Shown: one piece after another, positions 1 through 8,800 of the stretch | Layout: each line of letters begins with the position of its first letter | Position numbering within the stretch: the stretch's first letter is position 1 | NCBI RefSeq assembly: GCF_946415235.1 | Contig: NZ_CAMKRR010000007.1 | Span: 1 to 64,000, forward strand | DNA from: an uncultured Ruminococcus sp. | Lineage (GTDB): Bacteria > Bacillota > Clostridia > Oscillospirales > Ruminococcaceae | Direction: 5' to 3' | DNA length: 64,000 nucleotides | Translations under genes and position numbers: made by a program | The notes under the pieces: generated by a model | Databases searched by the model: none | Told to the model about the DNA's origin: nothing | The model's input: only the letters and a program-made list of their open reading frames with translations

Positions 1-379
1 CCTCCTTAATGGAAATAAAGTGCAGCTCATTGAGCGGCTTCTGCATTTTGTCGGCTACTATAGCCATTATCATTGCAGCTTCCTTGTCAGGAACGTCAAA
101 GAGCTTTACATGACCTGCCGAGCCCGGTGCAAGAGGAAGCTCTGCCTTTACTTCGGCAGCAGCAGGTGCAGCCTTTACTTCGGCAGCCGCCTTCTTTGCG
201 GCTTCTTCCTTGGCATTTTTCGACTTGAAGTAAGCGCCTGTGCAGTAAAGAACTATCATAAGGCAGACAAGTCCCGCAAAAACTACGGCATAACCGAAAA
301 CAGCCGTTATTGCAGCGTCGCCGATAGTCATATCCTTTACTCCTTCGGCAGCGGCAGAAAGAACAGCATTATCAAACAT
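1..379 (-). CDS. OadG-like gamma subunit of a sodium-pump decarboxylase (3' end cut by window)
   Basis: The reading frame starts at ATG 379 behind a strong AGGAGG site and runs off the left edge after 126 codons. The N-terminus holds one membrane segment (about residues 19-42, rich in A, V, L and G). A Lys/Ala-rich cytoplasmic linker and a short conserved tail (DKEAAMIMAIVADKMQK) follow, as in OadG/MmdD-type gamma subunits. These small proteins assemble the carboxyltransferase with the membrane beta subunit, which exports Na+ as the beta-carboxylate is decarboxylated. It lies 12 bp downstream of oadA, in the same transcript. The biotin carrier and beta subunit are expected beyond the edge. 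Confidence 0.75.
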   Translation of the reverse strand, partial: MFDNAVLSAAAEGVKDMTIGDAAITAVFGYAVVFAGLVCLMIVLYCTGAYFKSKNAKEEAAKKAAAEVKAAPAAAEVKAELPLAPGSAGHVKLFDVPDKEAAMIMAIVADKMQKPLNELHFISIKE

Positions 380-391
380 AATTCTTCCTCC

Positions 392-1789
392 TTACATTGC
401 CTCGATAGTATAAACAGCTTCGTTTTCTTCCTTGGCTTTGCGCTCTTTGAGGAATTTAAGAGTCTGGTCGGGATAGCAGATGTAGCTCATTACATCCTCT
501 TCACTGCGGCAGAGGTCGCCGAGTGCTTCTCTTGCTGCCGTGAATTCCTCTCCTGTGCGCTTCTGATCCTCGATACGGCAGTCTACTGCCTCGCTGTCTC
601 CGAGAACCTTTTCAACGAGCTCCTGTGCAATAGGTGCGGGAGGATTGCCGTACTCGCCCTTGATGTAGTTCTTTATCTCCTTGGAGATATTCTTGTATCT
701 TTCGCCGACGAGAACATTTGTTACAGCCTGATTGCCGACCATCTGCGAAAGAGGTGTAACAAGCGGAGGATAGCCCATATCGGCTCTTACCTTCGGTATC
801 TCTGCAAGAGCAGCGTCAAATTTGTCCATTGCGTGCATATCAGTCAGATTTGCGATCATATTTGAAAGCATACCGCCGGGAACTTTGTATACAAGTGCCT
901 GAGCGTCTGTAGCAAGGCTCTTCGGATTGAGCTGTCCGTTGTCGATGTACTTCTGCTTGATAGGCTTGAAGTAATCGTTTACCTTATTGATTATCTCTTC
1001 GTTAAGACCGCTGTCTATGCCATACTGACTGAGTGCATAGTACATAGTCTCTGTTGAAGGCTGTGAAGTACCGCCCGAGAAGCATGATGTAGCGCAGTCG
1101 ATAACGTCGATGCCTGACTCTATAGCCTTTGTGAGAGTCATATACGCCATGCCTGTTGTACAGTGAGTATGGAGAATGAGGGTCATATCTCCGATAGCAT
1201 CCTTGATGCCCTTGATAAGGTGTTCTGCTTCATAAGGAGACATAGTACCTGCCATATCTTTGAGACAGATAGTATCAAAGCCCATAGTCTTGAGCTCCTT
1301 GCACATCTCGATGTACTTTTCAACTGTATGTACCGGGCTCTGTGTATAAGATATACATCCCGAAGCGATGGTCTTTTCCGTTGCGTACTTCTTGGTAGCG
1401 TTAAGAGCTGTCTCAATATTCCTGAAATCATTGAGAGCGTCGAAAATACGGATCACGTCGATACCGTTCTTTATTGAGAGCTCGATGAACTTCTCAACTA
1501 CATCGTCATGGTAATGCTTATATCCCAGAAGGTTCTGACCTCTGAGAAGCATCTGAAGTCTGCTGTTCGGAAGATTCTTTCTGAGATTGCGAAGTCTCTC
1601 CCATGGATCTTCGCCAAGGTAACGCAGGCATGAATCGAATGTAGCTCCGCCCCAGCATTCAATGGAGTAGTAGCCTGCCTTGTCCATATCGGAGAGGATA
1701 CCCTCATAATCCGAATACGGAAGACGTGTAGCCATCAGCGACTGATTGGCGTCACGCAAAACGGTTTCTGTCAGTTGCACTTTTTTCAT
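392..1789 (-). CDS. oadA: Oxaloacetate decarboxylase alpha subunit / pyruvate carboxylase subunit B-type carboxyltransferase
   Basis: A 465-residue cytoplasmic carboxyltransferase that moves CO2 from oxaloacetate (or a related beta-keto acid) to biotin. The HMGL-like TIM barrel begins with the family motif LRDANQSL and contains CLKDMAG (catalytic Lys region) and the metal-binding LHTHCTTG. A PYC/OADA C-terminal domain follows. It stops after the carboxyltransferase part, with no biotinyl-lysine domain (no MKM), so biotin must sit on a separate carrier. ATG 1789 is chosen because AGGAGG lies 7 nt upstream; a TTG two codons earlier is too close to it. Membership of a Na+-pump complex is inferred from the oadG-like gene just downstream. 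Confidence 0.9.
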   Translation of the reverse strand: MKKVQLTETVLRDANQSLMATRLPYSDYEGILSDMDKAGYYSIECWGGATFDSCLRYLGEDPWERLRNLRKNLPNSRLQMLLRGQNLLGYKHYHDDVVEKFIELSIKNGIDVIRIFDALNDFRNIETALNATKKYATEKTIASGCISYTQSPVHTVEKYIEMCKELKTMGFDTICLKDMAGTMSPYEAEHLIKGIKDAIGDMTLILHTHCTTGMAYMTLTKAIESGIDVIDCATSCFSGGTSQPSTETMYYALSQYGIDSGLNEEIINKVNDYFKPIKQKYIDNGQLNPKSLATDAQALVYKVPGGMLSNMIANLTDMHAMDKFDAALAEIPKVRADMGYPPLVTPLSQMVGNQAVTNVLVGERYKNISKEIKNYIKGEYGNPPAPIAQELVEKVLGDSEAVDCRIEDQKRTGEEFTAAREALGDLCRSEEDVMSYICYPDQTLKFLKERKAKEENEAVYTIEAM

Positions 1790-1897
1790 GTACAAGCCTC
1801 CTCAAAAAATAAATCTGCATAGCAGATAAAATATACATTGTTTCCCGCAAAGGGAACATGGATCGCTGCAGTCCTGCAAAAAATCCAATCAAAACTA

Positions 1898-1903
1898 ATT
1901 ATA
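1898..1903 (-). promoter_or_regulatory. Possible -10 box for the oadA operon
   Basis: A perfect TATAAT on the minus strand lies 109 bp upstream of the oadA start. No good -35 hexamer is seen 16-18 bp before it. Two short inverted repeats (AATCTGC/GCAGAT and TTCCC/GGGAA) lie in the presumed leader. Confidence 0.35.
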
Positions 1904-1983
1904 TCATATTGAAATTGAAATTTCCAGTATTTTTCCAAATTTTATATTTATTTTTTATATTAAACAAATTACAGCAAAGATAA

Positions 1984-2017
1984 AACAAAAAGACCTGCGT
2001 TATGCAAGTCTTTTTTT
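1984..2017 (-). terminator. Rho-independent terminator after the EF-G/NYN fusion gene
   Basis: AAAAAGAC-CTGC pairs with GCA-AGTCTTTTT around a 5-nt loop, with T-tracts on both sides. It starts 2 bp after the stop codon of the minus-strand gene and separates it from the oadA promoter region. Confidence 0.75.
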
Positions 2018-2018
2018 G

Positions 2019-4589
2019 CTATTTCATAGAGTCGATATACTCTTTAATTGCGGTCTCTGCCGCCAGCCACCTTTTTCTGAATTCCGAAGCCGATATCCTC
2101 ATTGCTCCGTTTCCGAGGATTATCATCTGCTCAACGCCGTCTGAGGTGGCAACACGCACTCTGTGATTTTTTGAAAGAGTATGAGTCACTCTTTCTATAT
2201 ATGTATCAGCAGTTTCGGATTCCTTAGTATAGACTATGTTTATATTGCAGTACTTCTCAACATCACGGTGCCTGCCCTTGACCTTATATGCGTCAAATAC
2301 GAGTATGAGCTCACAGCCTGCATAGCCCTGATAGTTGCACATCCTGTGGATGAGCTCTCCCCTTGCGGCGTCAAGATTATCTTCGGCTATCTTTTTCAGA
2401 TCATCCCATGAGAAAATGATATTGTAGCCGTCAACAATGAGATAATCAGGTCCTTCATATTTCGGAAGTCTTATATTTTTGTCCTCTATGTTCACAGCCT
2501 TTGTCTTTTTGAATGCACGGTTAGACTCACGGTTTATTTTCCCATATGTCATCTCGAAGATAGCCATAAGCTCCTCGTCACTCACAGCTTTTTCAATGTA
2601 TTTTGATACTTTAATAGCCTTTTGCTCCGCATCATCATCACTTTCATCATTCCGAGCCGCAAACGGAAGGTGCATATGCTCGTATACTTCGTTCCACTTG
2701 ACATTGTAGCCTGCACCGTGAGAACAGAATATGGAATCTGCGCTGTTCTCGATATCACTGTCACAGTCGTAGCCCGTTTCCGCTATTACCTTTTCAGCAT
2801 TATGGCACTCCCTGTAGCCGCAGGTATTCAGTGAGATATGTCCCCTGCCGCGGGTATACGCGATAACTTCCTTCTGATAATTATTGAGCTCGGAAACAGG
2901 TGCAGTCCCTTTTATGACAGACATTCCCCCAACAGTCTCGGGATTTCCGAACTCTGCCGACATATATTGCAGATCGGCAAGTGCCCGTCCCACATTTTCG
3001 GAAGGGACTTCAAGCTCATATTCATAATAAGGCTCAAGAAGCACTGATTCCGCAGTTCTCAGCCCCTGCCTTACAGCACGATAGGTCGCCTGTCTGAAAT
3101 CACCGCCCTCAGTGTGCTTGAGATGTGCCTTTCCCGCCACAAGAGTCAGCTTCATATCGGTTATTGGCGAGCCTGTCAGAACGCCGATATGCGTTTTCTC
3201 TGCCAGATGTGTCAGGATAAGCCTCTGCCAGTTCCTGTCAAGCTTATCCTCGGAGCATACCGTATCATATACCAGTCCGCTGCCAACAGGAAGCGGTTCG
3301 AGCAGGATATGAGCTTCAGCATAATGCCGCAGGGGTTCATAGTGTCCGACGCCCTCCACAGGAAAACGTATCGTCTCCCTGTAAGCGACCGCTCCGTCGC
3401 TGAACTCCACATGATATCCGAACTTTTCGTCTATTTTCCTTGTAAGCACTTCAAGCTGTACAGCTCCCATAAGCTGAATATGTATTTCCCTGTTCTGCTC
3501 GTTCCATACTATATGGAGCTGCGGATCCTCGTCCTCAAGACGTCGCATATCCTTCAGAGCATCATAGACGTTCTTCTCATCGGGGATCATCGCACGGTAT
3601 GTCATGACAGGCTCTATATAAGCTCTGTCAGAATTTTTTATATATCCTATTCCCTGCCCCGCAAAGGTATCCGAAAGACCTGTTACAGCACAGACCTCCC
3701 CTGCATATGAAGTTTCCGCATTTCTGAACTTTTCGCCTGTATAGAACCTTATCGAGCTTATCTTTTCGTTTTTTTCGTTTCCGTCAGTGTCGATATACGA
3801 CAGCTCATCACGCATATTGAGCTGTCCGCCCATGATCTTCATATGAGTAAGACGGGTCCCCTTGGAGTCATAGGATATTTTATAGACCTTTGCTCCGAAT
3901 TTGTCTCCTCGCTGCGGTTCGGAGGTATATTCGCACAGAACGGAGATAAACTCTTCTACGCCCTCTGTTTTGAGCGCGGAACCGAAAAAGCAAGGGAATA
4001 TCTCCCTGTTTCTTACAGCTTTCGCAATATCCTCGGAGCTTAACACTTCATCGGAAAGGAACTTTTCCATCAGAGCTTCCGAGCATGAAGCCGAATTTTC
4101 GGCGATATCGTTTATATCTCCCGAAAAATCCACGCAGTTCGGCGATAATCTGCTTTGGAGCTTACCGATAATCGAGCTTTTATCTGCGCCTATCAGATCC
4201 ATTTTATTCACGAAAATAAAAACAGGGACTTCATACTTCTGCAAAAGCTTCCATAATGTATGGGTATGGCTCTGGACTCCGTCCGTTCCGCTGATAACAA
4301 GTATGGCGTAGTCCAGCACGCACATAGTCCTCTCGGTCTCGGATGAAAAATCAACGTGTCCCGGAGTATCGAGCAAAGTGAAACGGACATCGCCCACTGT
4401 GAATTCAGCCTGTGAAGCAAAAATGGTTATTCCCCGTTCACGCTCTATAGAATCGGTATCAAGTGCCGAATTACCGTTATCAACTCTTCCGAGGCTGCGT
4501 ATAGCTCCGGTTTTATACAGTATCGCTTCGGCAAGTGTGGTCTTTCCAGAATCCACGTGTGCAGTTATTCCTACAGTAATATTTTTCAT
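2019..4589 (-). CDS. Tet(M)/EF-G-like translation GTPase fused to a YacP/Rae1-type NYN domain
   Basis: An 856-residue cytoplasmic protein. Residues 1-700 resemble ribosomal-protection/EF-G GTPases: P-loop AHVDSGKT (10-17), switch II DTPGH, NKMD, then EF-G domains II-V. Residues 716-856 form a NYN/PIN-like domain opening with YLIVDGYNII and containing the acidic motifs VFDAYK, ETADTYIE and VATSDG, as in YacP (Rae1), a ribosome-associated endonuclease that cuts mRNA in the A site. ATG 4589 is chosen because the next codons begin the GTPase fold; an in-frame GTG lies four codons upstream. It follows a PBP gene by 55 bp. The N-terminal half resembles tetracycline-resistance proteins, but the fusion and chromosomal setting argue for a housekeeping ribosome-rescue role. 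This is inferred. Confidence 0.85.
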   Translation of the reverse strand: MKNITVGITAHVDSGKTTLAEAILYKTGAIRSLGRVDNGNSALDTDSIERERGITIFASQAEFTVGDVRFTLLDTPGHVDFSSETERTMCVLDYAILVISGTDGVQSHTHTLWKLLQKYEVPVFIFVNKMDLIGADKSSIIGKLQSRLSPNCVDFSGDINDIAENSASCSEALMEKFLSDEVLSSEDIAKAVRNREIFPCFFGSALKTEGVEEFISVLCEYTSEPQRGDKFGAKVYKISYDSKGTRLTHMKIMGGQLNMRDELSYIDTDGNEKNEKISSIRFYTGEKFRNAETSYAGEVCAVTGLSDTFAGQGIGYIKNSDRAYIEPVMTYRAMIPDEKNVYDALKDMRRLEDEDPQLHIVWNEQNREIHIQLMGAVQLEVLTRKIDEKFGYHVEFSDGAVAYRETIRFPVEGVGHYEPLRHYAEAHILLEPLPVGSGLVYDTVCSEDKLDRNWQRLILTHLAEKTHIGVLTGSPITDMKLTLVAGKAHLKHTEGGDFRQATYRAVRQGLRTAESVLLEPYYEYELEVPSENVGRALADLQYMSAEFGNPETVGGMSVIKGTAPVSELNNYQKEVIAYTRGRGHISLNTCGYRECHNAEKVIAETGYDCDSDIENSADSIFCSHGAGYNVKWNEVYEHMHLPFAARNDESDDDAEQKAIKVSKYIEKAVSDEELMAIFEMTYGKINRESNRAFKKTKAVNIEDKNIRLPKYEGPDYLIVDGYNIIFSWDDLKKIAEDNLDAARGELIHRMCNYQGYAGCELILVFDAYKVKGRHRDVEKYCNINIVYTKESETADTYIERVTHTLSKNHRVRVATSDGVEQMIILGNGAMRISASEFRKRWLAAETAIKEYIDSMK

Positions 4590-4644
4590 CCTTTTCACCC
4601 CGCTCGCAAGATAGATATATTGTAGCATAAATTTTTATTTTTGT

Positions 4645-6276
4645 CTATATGCGTTCAGTTTTTTCGGAATTATCTCTCTTTTTGCCGAGAACCGTTATTT
4701 TTTCTGCAATCTCTCTGAACACGGGAGCTGCCGCATCATTTCCGTATCCGCCGTTCTCAATAAGGACCGTGACCGCATATTTTGGATCGTTCTCAGGGAA
4801 AAAGCCGGTTATCCACGCATGGCAAAGCTCCTCTCCGTTATCGCTGTAATGCCCCGTCTGAGCTGTTGAGGTCTTTGCGCCAATGCTCACAAGGCGGCTC
4901 TTCGCTTTTGAATTCTTGTTCTCGCTTACAGCAAGCACCATCATACCGCATATCTTTTCAGCAGTTTTCTCGCTCATTACCTCGGATATCAGCGGACTCT
5001 TTTCAACAACAGGCTTCTCCCCGTCGGGGGTAAGTCCTTTTATCAGCCTGAGTATCGGCATTTTACCCTTGTTCGCCACAGCACAGGTCAGCTGAGTGAT
5101 CTGGAGCGGTGTTGCCGTGACCTTTCCCTGCCCGAATGAGAAATTAGCAAGCTCGGCAGGTACTGAAAGCTCTTTTTCACTGGGAAGCACTCCGCCCGAG
5201 CCTATTATACCCGAGCAGAGATGAACTTCCTTCCCAAAGCCGATATACGCCGCCATGCGCCTGTACTCCTTAATATCGAGACAACGCGCAAGATCTATGA
5301 AATAGGTATTGCAGGAGTTCGTCATAGCCTGCGGCATATCCTGCAGACCATGACCGTCAAGCTTATGGCAGTTGAAAACTCTTCCTTCAACGTCAATGTT
5401 CCCGCAGCAGTCATACATATGGCCTCCCGCTCCCTGTTCAAGAGCAGCAGCTGCTGTTACAAGCTTGAAAACCGAACCTACACTGTATGAATAAAGAGCA
5501 CGGTTTATCAGCGGGCTCATTTCGTCCTTCAGCGCTTCCTCGATATTTTCGGGATCATAGTCGGGAAAGCTTGCCATTGCAAGGATATCTCCATTCCTTA
5601 TATCAGCGCAGACGATTGCTCCAGTCTCTATACCGCTTCCGCATTTTTCGCATATATCCTGTATATCATTGTCTATAGTAAGCACGACTCCGCTTTTATA
5701 TGATTTTGTACGAATTACTTCTTTCCTGCTGCCTTTCAATATGCGCCCGAAGCCGTCTGTATCATACGAAACGCTGTTTACGGGAAAATTGTTTCTCAGT
5801 ATGGAATCATAAGCATACTCTATGCCGTCAGCTCCTCTTTCCTCGGAAAGGTATCCTACTATATGCTGTGCCCTCTGCTCCTCCGAATAGCGGACGGGAA
5901 CTTCAAAGATAGTCAGTCCGTCGGATTCGAGCGCTTTGTCACTGCACTCGAATACGAATGGCTTTCCCTTATCGAATTCCTTATAAAAGCTATCCCTGTC
6001 AAGTGCATACTCAGCTGTCTTTTCACAGTCAAGCAGTGAAGGTACAGCAACTGCACGAAATTCTGTCTCAGCGTTTATGACAGGTCTCAGATCACGGTCG
6101 TATATCGTCCCCTGTGTCCTCCCGACCTCTATAGTGAATGTATGCTCAAGCTGAGCTGTCGAAACATATTTCTGCTGCCACGCTATGCTGTAATATCTGA
6201 AAATAAGTATTACAAACACCGCAAAAAACAGTGCTGTCAGTATAATAACGCCGTTTTCGCCGCGTTTCCTTACCAT
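4645..6276 (-). CDS. Class B penicillin-binding protein (peptidoglycan transpeptidase)
   Basis: A 543-residue membrane-anchored transpeptidase. One N-terminal membrane segment (residues 9-30) is followed by a short dimerisation-type region and the transpeptidase domain. The nucleophile tetrad is SVFK (Ser268, Lys271) and the second motif is SCN (321-323). The third motif, normally KTG, reads KTS (468-470) inside AKTSTAQTG. The length is short for PBP2/FtsI but usual for PbpA-type spore or elongation PBPs. ATG 6276 follows GAGGTGAT. It is probably co-transcribed with the GTPase-NYN gene 55 bp downstream. Whether it acts in elongation, division or sporulation cannot be told from the sequence. 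Confidence 0.88.
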   Translation of the reverse strand: MVRKRGENGVIILTALFFAVFVILIFRYYSIAWQQKYVSTAQLEHTFTIEVGRTQGTIYDRDLRPVINAETEFRAVAVPSLLDCEKTAEYALDRDSFYKEFDKGKPFVFECSDKALESDGLTIFEVPVRYSEEQRAQHIVGYLSEERGADGIEYAYDSILRNNFPVNSVSYDTDGFGRILKGSRKEVIRTKSYKSGVVLTIDNDIQDICEKCGSGIETGAIVCADIRNGDILAMASFPDYDPENIEEALKDEMSPLINRALYSYSVGSVFKLVTAAAALEQGAGGHMYDCCGNIDVEGRVFNCHKLDGHGLQDMPQAMTNSCNTYFIDLARCLDIKEYRRMAAYIGFGKEVHLCSGIIGSGGVLPSEKELSVPAELANFSFGQGKVTATPLQITQLTCAVANKGKMPILRLIKGLTPDGEKPVVEKSPLISEVMSEKTAEKICGMMVLAVSENKNSKAKSRLVSIGAKTSTAQTGHYSDNGEELCHAWITGFFPENDPKYAVTVLIENGGYGNDAAAPVFREIAEKITVLGKKRDNSEKTERI

Positions 6277-6314
6277 ATCATCACCTCATATGAAGTTTTG
6301 ACGGTAATATTTGA

Positions 6315-6342
6315 TTTATACACTTTTATTTCCACACAGCAA
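6315..6342 (-). promoter_or_regulatory. Possible promoter of the PBP gene
   Basis: On the minus strand TTGCTG and TATAAA are separated by 16 bp, about 40 bp upstream of the PBP start. The -35 box lies just past the dtd terminator stem. Confidence 0.4.
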
Positions 6343-6344
6343 AA

Positions 6345-6376
6345 CAGGTCTGAGAAATACTCAGACCTGCTGTTTT
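6345..6376 (-). terminator. Terminator of the long housekeeping operon (after dtd)
   Basis: A perfect 10-bp stem CAGGTCTGAG/CTCAGACCTG with loop AAATA, flanked by AAAA and TTTT, sits at the dtd stop codon. It ends the run of minus-strand genes that begins near 19.5 kb. Confidence 0.85.
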
Positions 6377-6809
6377 ATTCAAGTATGACTGTAAAAGGAC
6401 CGTCATTGAGAAGCTCTACCTTCATATCCGCACCGAACGAGCCTGTTTCAACGTGCCTGCCCTTGCTGCGGAGATAACCGACAAAATACTCGTAAAGCTC
6501 ATTGGCTTTCTCAGGCTTTGCAGCCTGTATGAAGTTAGGACGGTTTCCCTTGCGGCAGTCAGCATACAGCGTGAACTGCGGCACTACAAGCAGTGAACCT
6601 CCCACAGCATCAAGATCAAGATTTATCTTATCGTTTTCATCGGAAAAGATCCTGAGTCCCGATATTTTGTCCGCCAGTCTGCGGCAGTCCTCCTCCGTGT
6701 CCTCGTGTCCGACTCCGAAAAGGAGCAGAAAGCCTGTTCCGATGCTTCCAACGACTTCACCGTCAACTTTAACGCTTGCGGAAGTCACGCGCTGTAAAAC
6801 TATCCTCAT
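6375..6809 (-). CDS. dtd: D-aminoacyl-tRNA deacylase
   Basis: A 144-residue cytoplasmic enzyme that hydrolyses D-aminoacyl-tRNA and mischarged Gly-tRNA(Ala). It spans the usual full length. The start MRIVLQRV is typical, and the C-terminal Gly-Pro motif (NDGPFT) is present. The substrate loop reads [15 protein letters not shown], where the family normally has SQFTL; Pro replaces the Ser. It is the last gene of the operon, 6 bp after the GH42 gene and directly before a strong terminator. Confidence 0.93.
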   Translation of the reverse strand: MRIVLQRVTSASVKVDGEVVGSIGTGFLLLFGVGHEDTEEDCRRLADKISGLRIFSDENDKINLDLDAVGGSLLVVPQFTLYADCRKGNRPNFIQAAKPEKANELYEYFVGYLRSKGRHVETGSFGADMKVELLNDGPFTVILE

Positions 6810-6815
6810 TTATAC

Positions 6816-8786
6816 CTACTTTCTGACAATTTCCATGTCATACGGCTTTAGTGTGAACTTTTCCCTGTCGCCGCCGTCTATTATGCTGTACATTGCTTTC
6901 GGAAGCACGATATCGGCTTCCTTGTCGGAATTATTGAAGAAGAAAACATAATCGTCAAGTCCGTTTGTGCGGGTAGTGACCTCTACTCCCCTCGGAAGAT
7001 CCTTAAGACGTGGGATACCTGTCTGCTTCATGATATTTCCCGCAAAGCTTTCGTAAAACTCCTGATCGCACACAGTTCCGATATAATAGGCAACTCCGCT
7101 GCAATAGCGGTTCATGCTTACCGCAGGACTGCCGCTGTAGAAGCTGTCTGCGTATTCGGCATAGGCACGGGCTGTAGTGAGTTCAAGTATATCGCACCAC
7201 TGTCTGCATTTGAATTTATTTCCCGCAAAGTCCTTTATAGTCTGTTCGTGGCTGCCGATGGGGTCGTACTCCTTTACCTCGGCTCCGATGATCTCCCTGT
7301 AGACCGTTGGCAGCGGCTCCAATATACAGTTGTTGAACTGATCCTTAACGCCGCTTCGAGCAGTCATGACCACAGTTCCGCCCTTTATTACGTAGCGATA
7401 GATATTTTCAGCCGCATCTTTTTCGTAAATATACATAGCGGGAGCGATCACGGCTTTGTACTTTGTAAGATCTGCTGTGGGATGGATAACATCAACATTT
7501 ACTCCGCAGCGTGCAAAGGCAGCATGGAAGCTTTTAAGCTGGCTGATATAGTCAAAGCCTTCGGTCTGAGGCTGTATCCCGAATGCAAGGTGAGAATCGG
7601 GGGAATACAGCACAGCTACCTCTGATACGAGCTCCGTTGTCTCTATAACGCTCAGCTTCTGGGCAGTTCGGCAAAGGTCGGCAAACTCCGTGAATCTGCG
7701 TGACGGGACATTGCTGTGATCTATGAGTCCGTGCCAGAACATCTCAGCCCCCTTATTGGCAGTCCTCCAGCGGAAGAACATGACGGTATCAGCTCCGTGA
7801 GCCATAGCCTGCATAGCATAACCCTTTATCTGACCCGGTCTCGGAGTCGGAGACATATATGTCCAGCTTCCCGTTGCACCGCTGAGCTGCTCCATTATCC
7901 AGAAATTCTTCTGCTTGAAACCGCGTATCATATCAAGCTCAAAGGCATTGGAGGACGTTTTTCTGCCCTCTTCGGGAATGATTATCGGCGGATAATTGTC
8001 GAAGGAAGCAAAGTCCAGACATTCAAAAAGTCTATAAAAATCGGGCTGATTTGCGCTGAAGCATATATTTGCGGTGACCTTAGCCCTCGGATTTTCACGC
8101 TTTATTATCTGAGACATATCGTTTACGAATTTGGCTGCCGAATCCGAAGCAAACCTGCCGAATTCAAGGCATAGTGCAGGATTCTGCCAGTTCTTCGGAT
8201 AAGCAGTCGGAGGCTTTATCTGTGAAATATCGCTGTACTCGCCGCTCCATACACTGTTTCCGAAGGCAGCGTTGATATTCTCAAGAGTGTCATGCTTATC
8301 TATGAGCCAGTCTCTGAACTGTCCGCGGCAGGCTTCACAGGTACAGGGATAGGCTTCTATCTCATTGTCGATCTGCCATGCGGCAATAGCGGGATTATTG
8401 GCATAACGCCTTGCCATTTCCTCTGTTATGCGCTTTGCATAGTAAAGGAACATGGGTGCATTTATACATCTGTGTCCCCTTATGCCTGTCTGTATGCGCT
8501 CACCGTCAGGTCCCGCTTGTATGATATCGGGATAGGTCTCATACATCCATAGCGGAGGACAGTTTGTGGGAATACAGAGAACAATGCCGATAGCATGGCG
8601 CGAAAAAGTGCTTATGGCTTCATCGAGCCACTGAAAATCGAACTGTCCGTCACGAGGTTCGAGGCGAGACCATGAAAACTCCCCGAGCCTTACGAGCTTT
8701 ACTCCTGTTTTTGCCATCAGATCAGAATCTGCCTGCCACATGGATCTGTCCCATTGTTCGGGATAATAGTCAACGCCTATTCTCAT
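6816..8786 (-). CDS. GH42 beta-galactosidase
   Basis: A 656-residue enzyme without a signal peptide, so probably cytoplasmic, hydrolysing terminal beta-galactosides from imported oligosaccharides. The GH42 barrel starts at residue 1 (YYPEQW). The acid/base is Glu142 in WQIDNEIE and the nucleophile Glu is in FWIMEQLSG. Cysteines in GHRCIN and CTCEAC match the structural zinc site of many GH42 enzymes. A trimerisation domain and a small C-terminal beta domain follow. ATG 8786 has AGGAGGGG 6 nt upstream. It sits in a housekeeping operon between a histidine phosphatase and dtd, with no transporter beside it. Confidence 0.92.
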   Translation of the reverse strand: MRIGVDYYPEQWDRSMWQADSDLMAKTGVKLVRLGEFSWSRLEPRDGQFDFQWLDEAISTFSRHAIGIVLCIPTNCPPLWMYETYPDIIQAGPDGERIQTGIRGHRCINAPMFLYYAKRITEEMARRYANNPAIAAWQIDNEIEAYPCTCEACRGQFRDWLIDKHDTLENINAAFGNSVWSGEYSDISQIKPPTAYPKNWQNPALCLEFGRFASDSAAKFVNDMSQIIKRENPRAKVTANICFSANQPDFYRLFECLDFASFDNYPPIIIPEEGRKTSSNAFELDMIRGFKQKNFWIMEQLSGATGSWTYMSPTPRPGQIKGYAMQAMAHGADTVMFFRWRTANKGAEMFWHGLIDHSNVPSRRFTEFADLCRTAQKLSVIETTELVSEVAVLYSPDSHLAFGIQPQTEGFDYISQLKSFHAAFARCGVNVDVIHPTADLTKYKAVIAPAMYIYEKDAAENIYRYVIKGGTVVMTARSGVKDQFNNCILEPLPTVYREIIGAEVKEYDPIGSHEQTIKDFAGNKFKCRQWCDILELTTARAYAEYADSFYSGSPAVSMNRYCSGVAYYIGTVCDQEFYESFAGNIMKQTGIPRLKDLPRGVEVTTRTNGLDDYVFFFNNSDKEADIVLPKAMYSIIDGGDREKFTLKPYDMEIVRK

Positions 8787-8800
8787 GATATCCCCTCCTG

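Noticed and set aside
20-865. A 281-codon open frame on the plus strand opposite oadG and oadA
   Set aside because: It is antisense to two genes with clear family motifs, has Cys/Ser/Leu-rich composition and no ribosome-binding site.
2019-4589. An acquired tetracycline-resistance gene
   Set aside because: The sequence is Tet(M)-like, but it carries a C-terminal NYN domain, sits among core genes with no mobile element, and shows no change in base composition that I can see.
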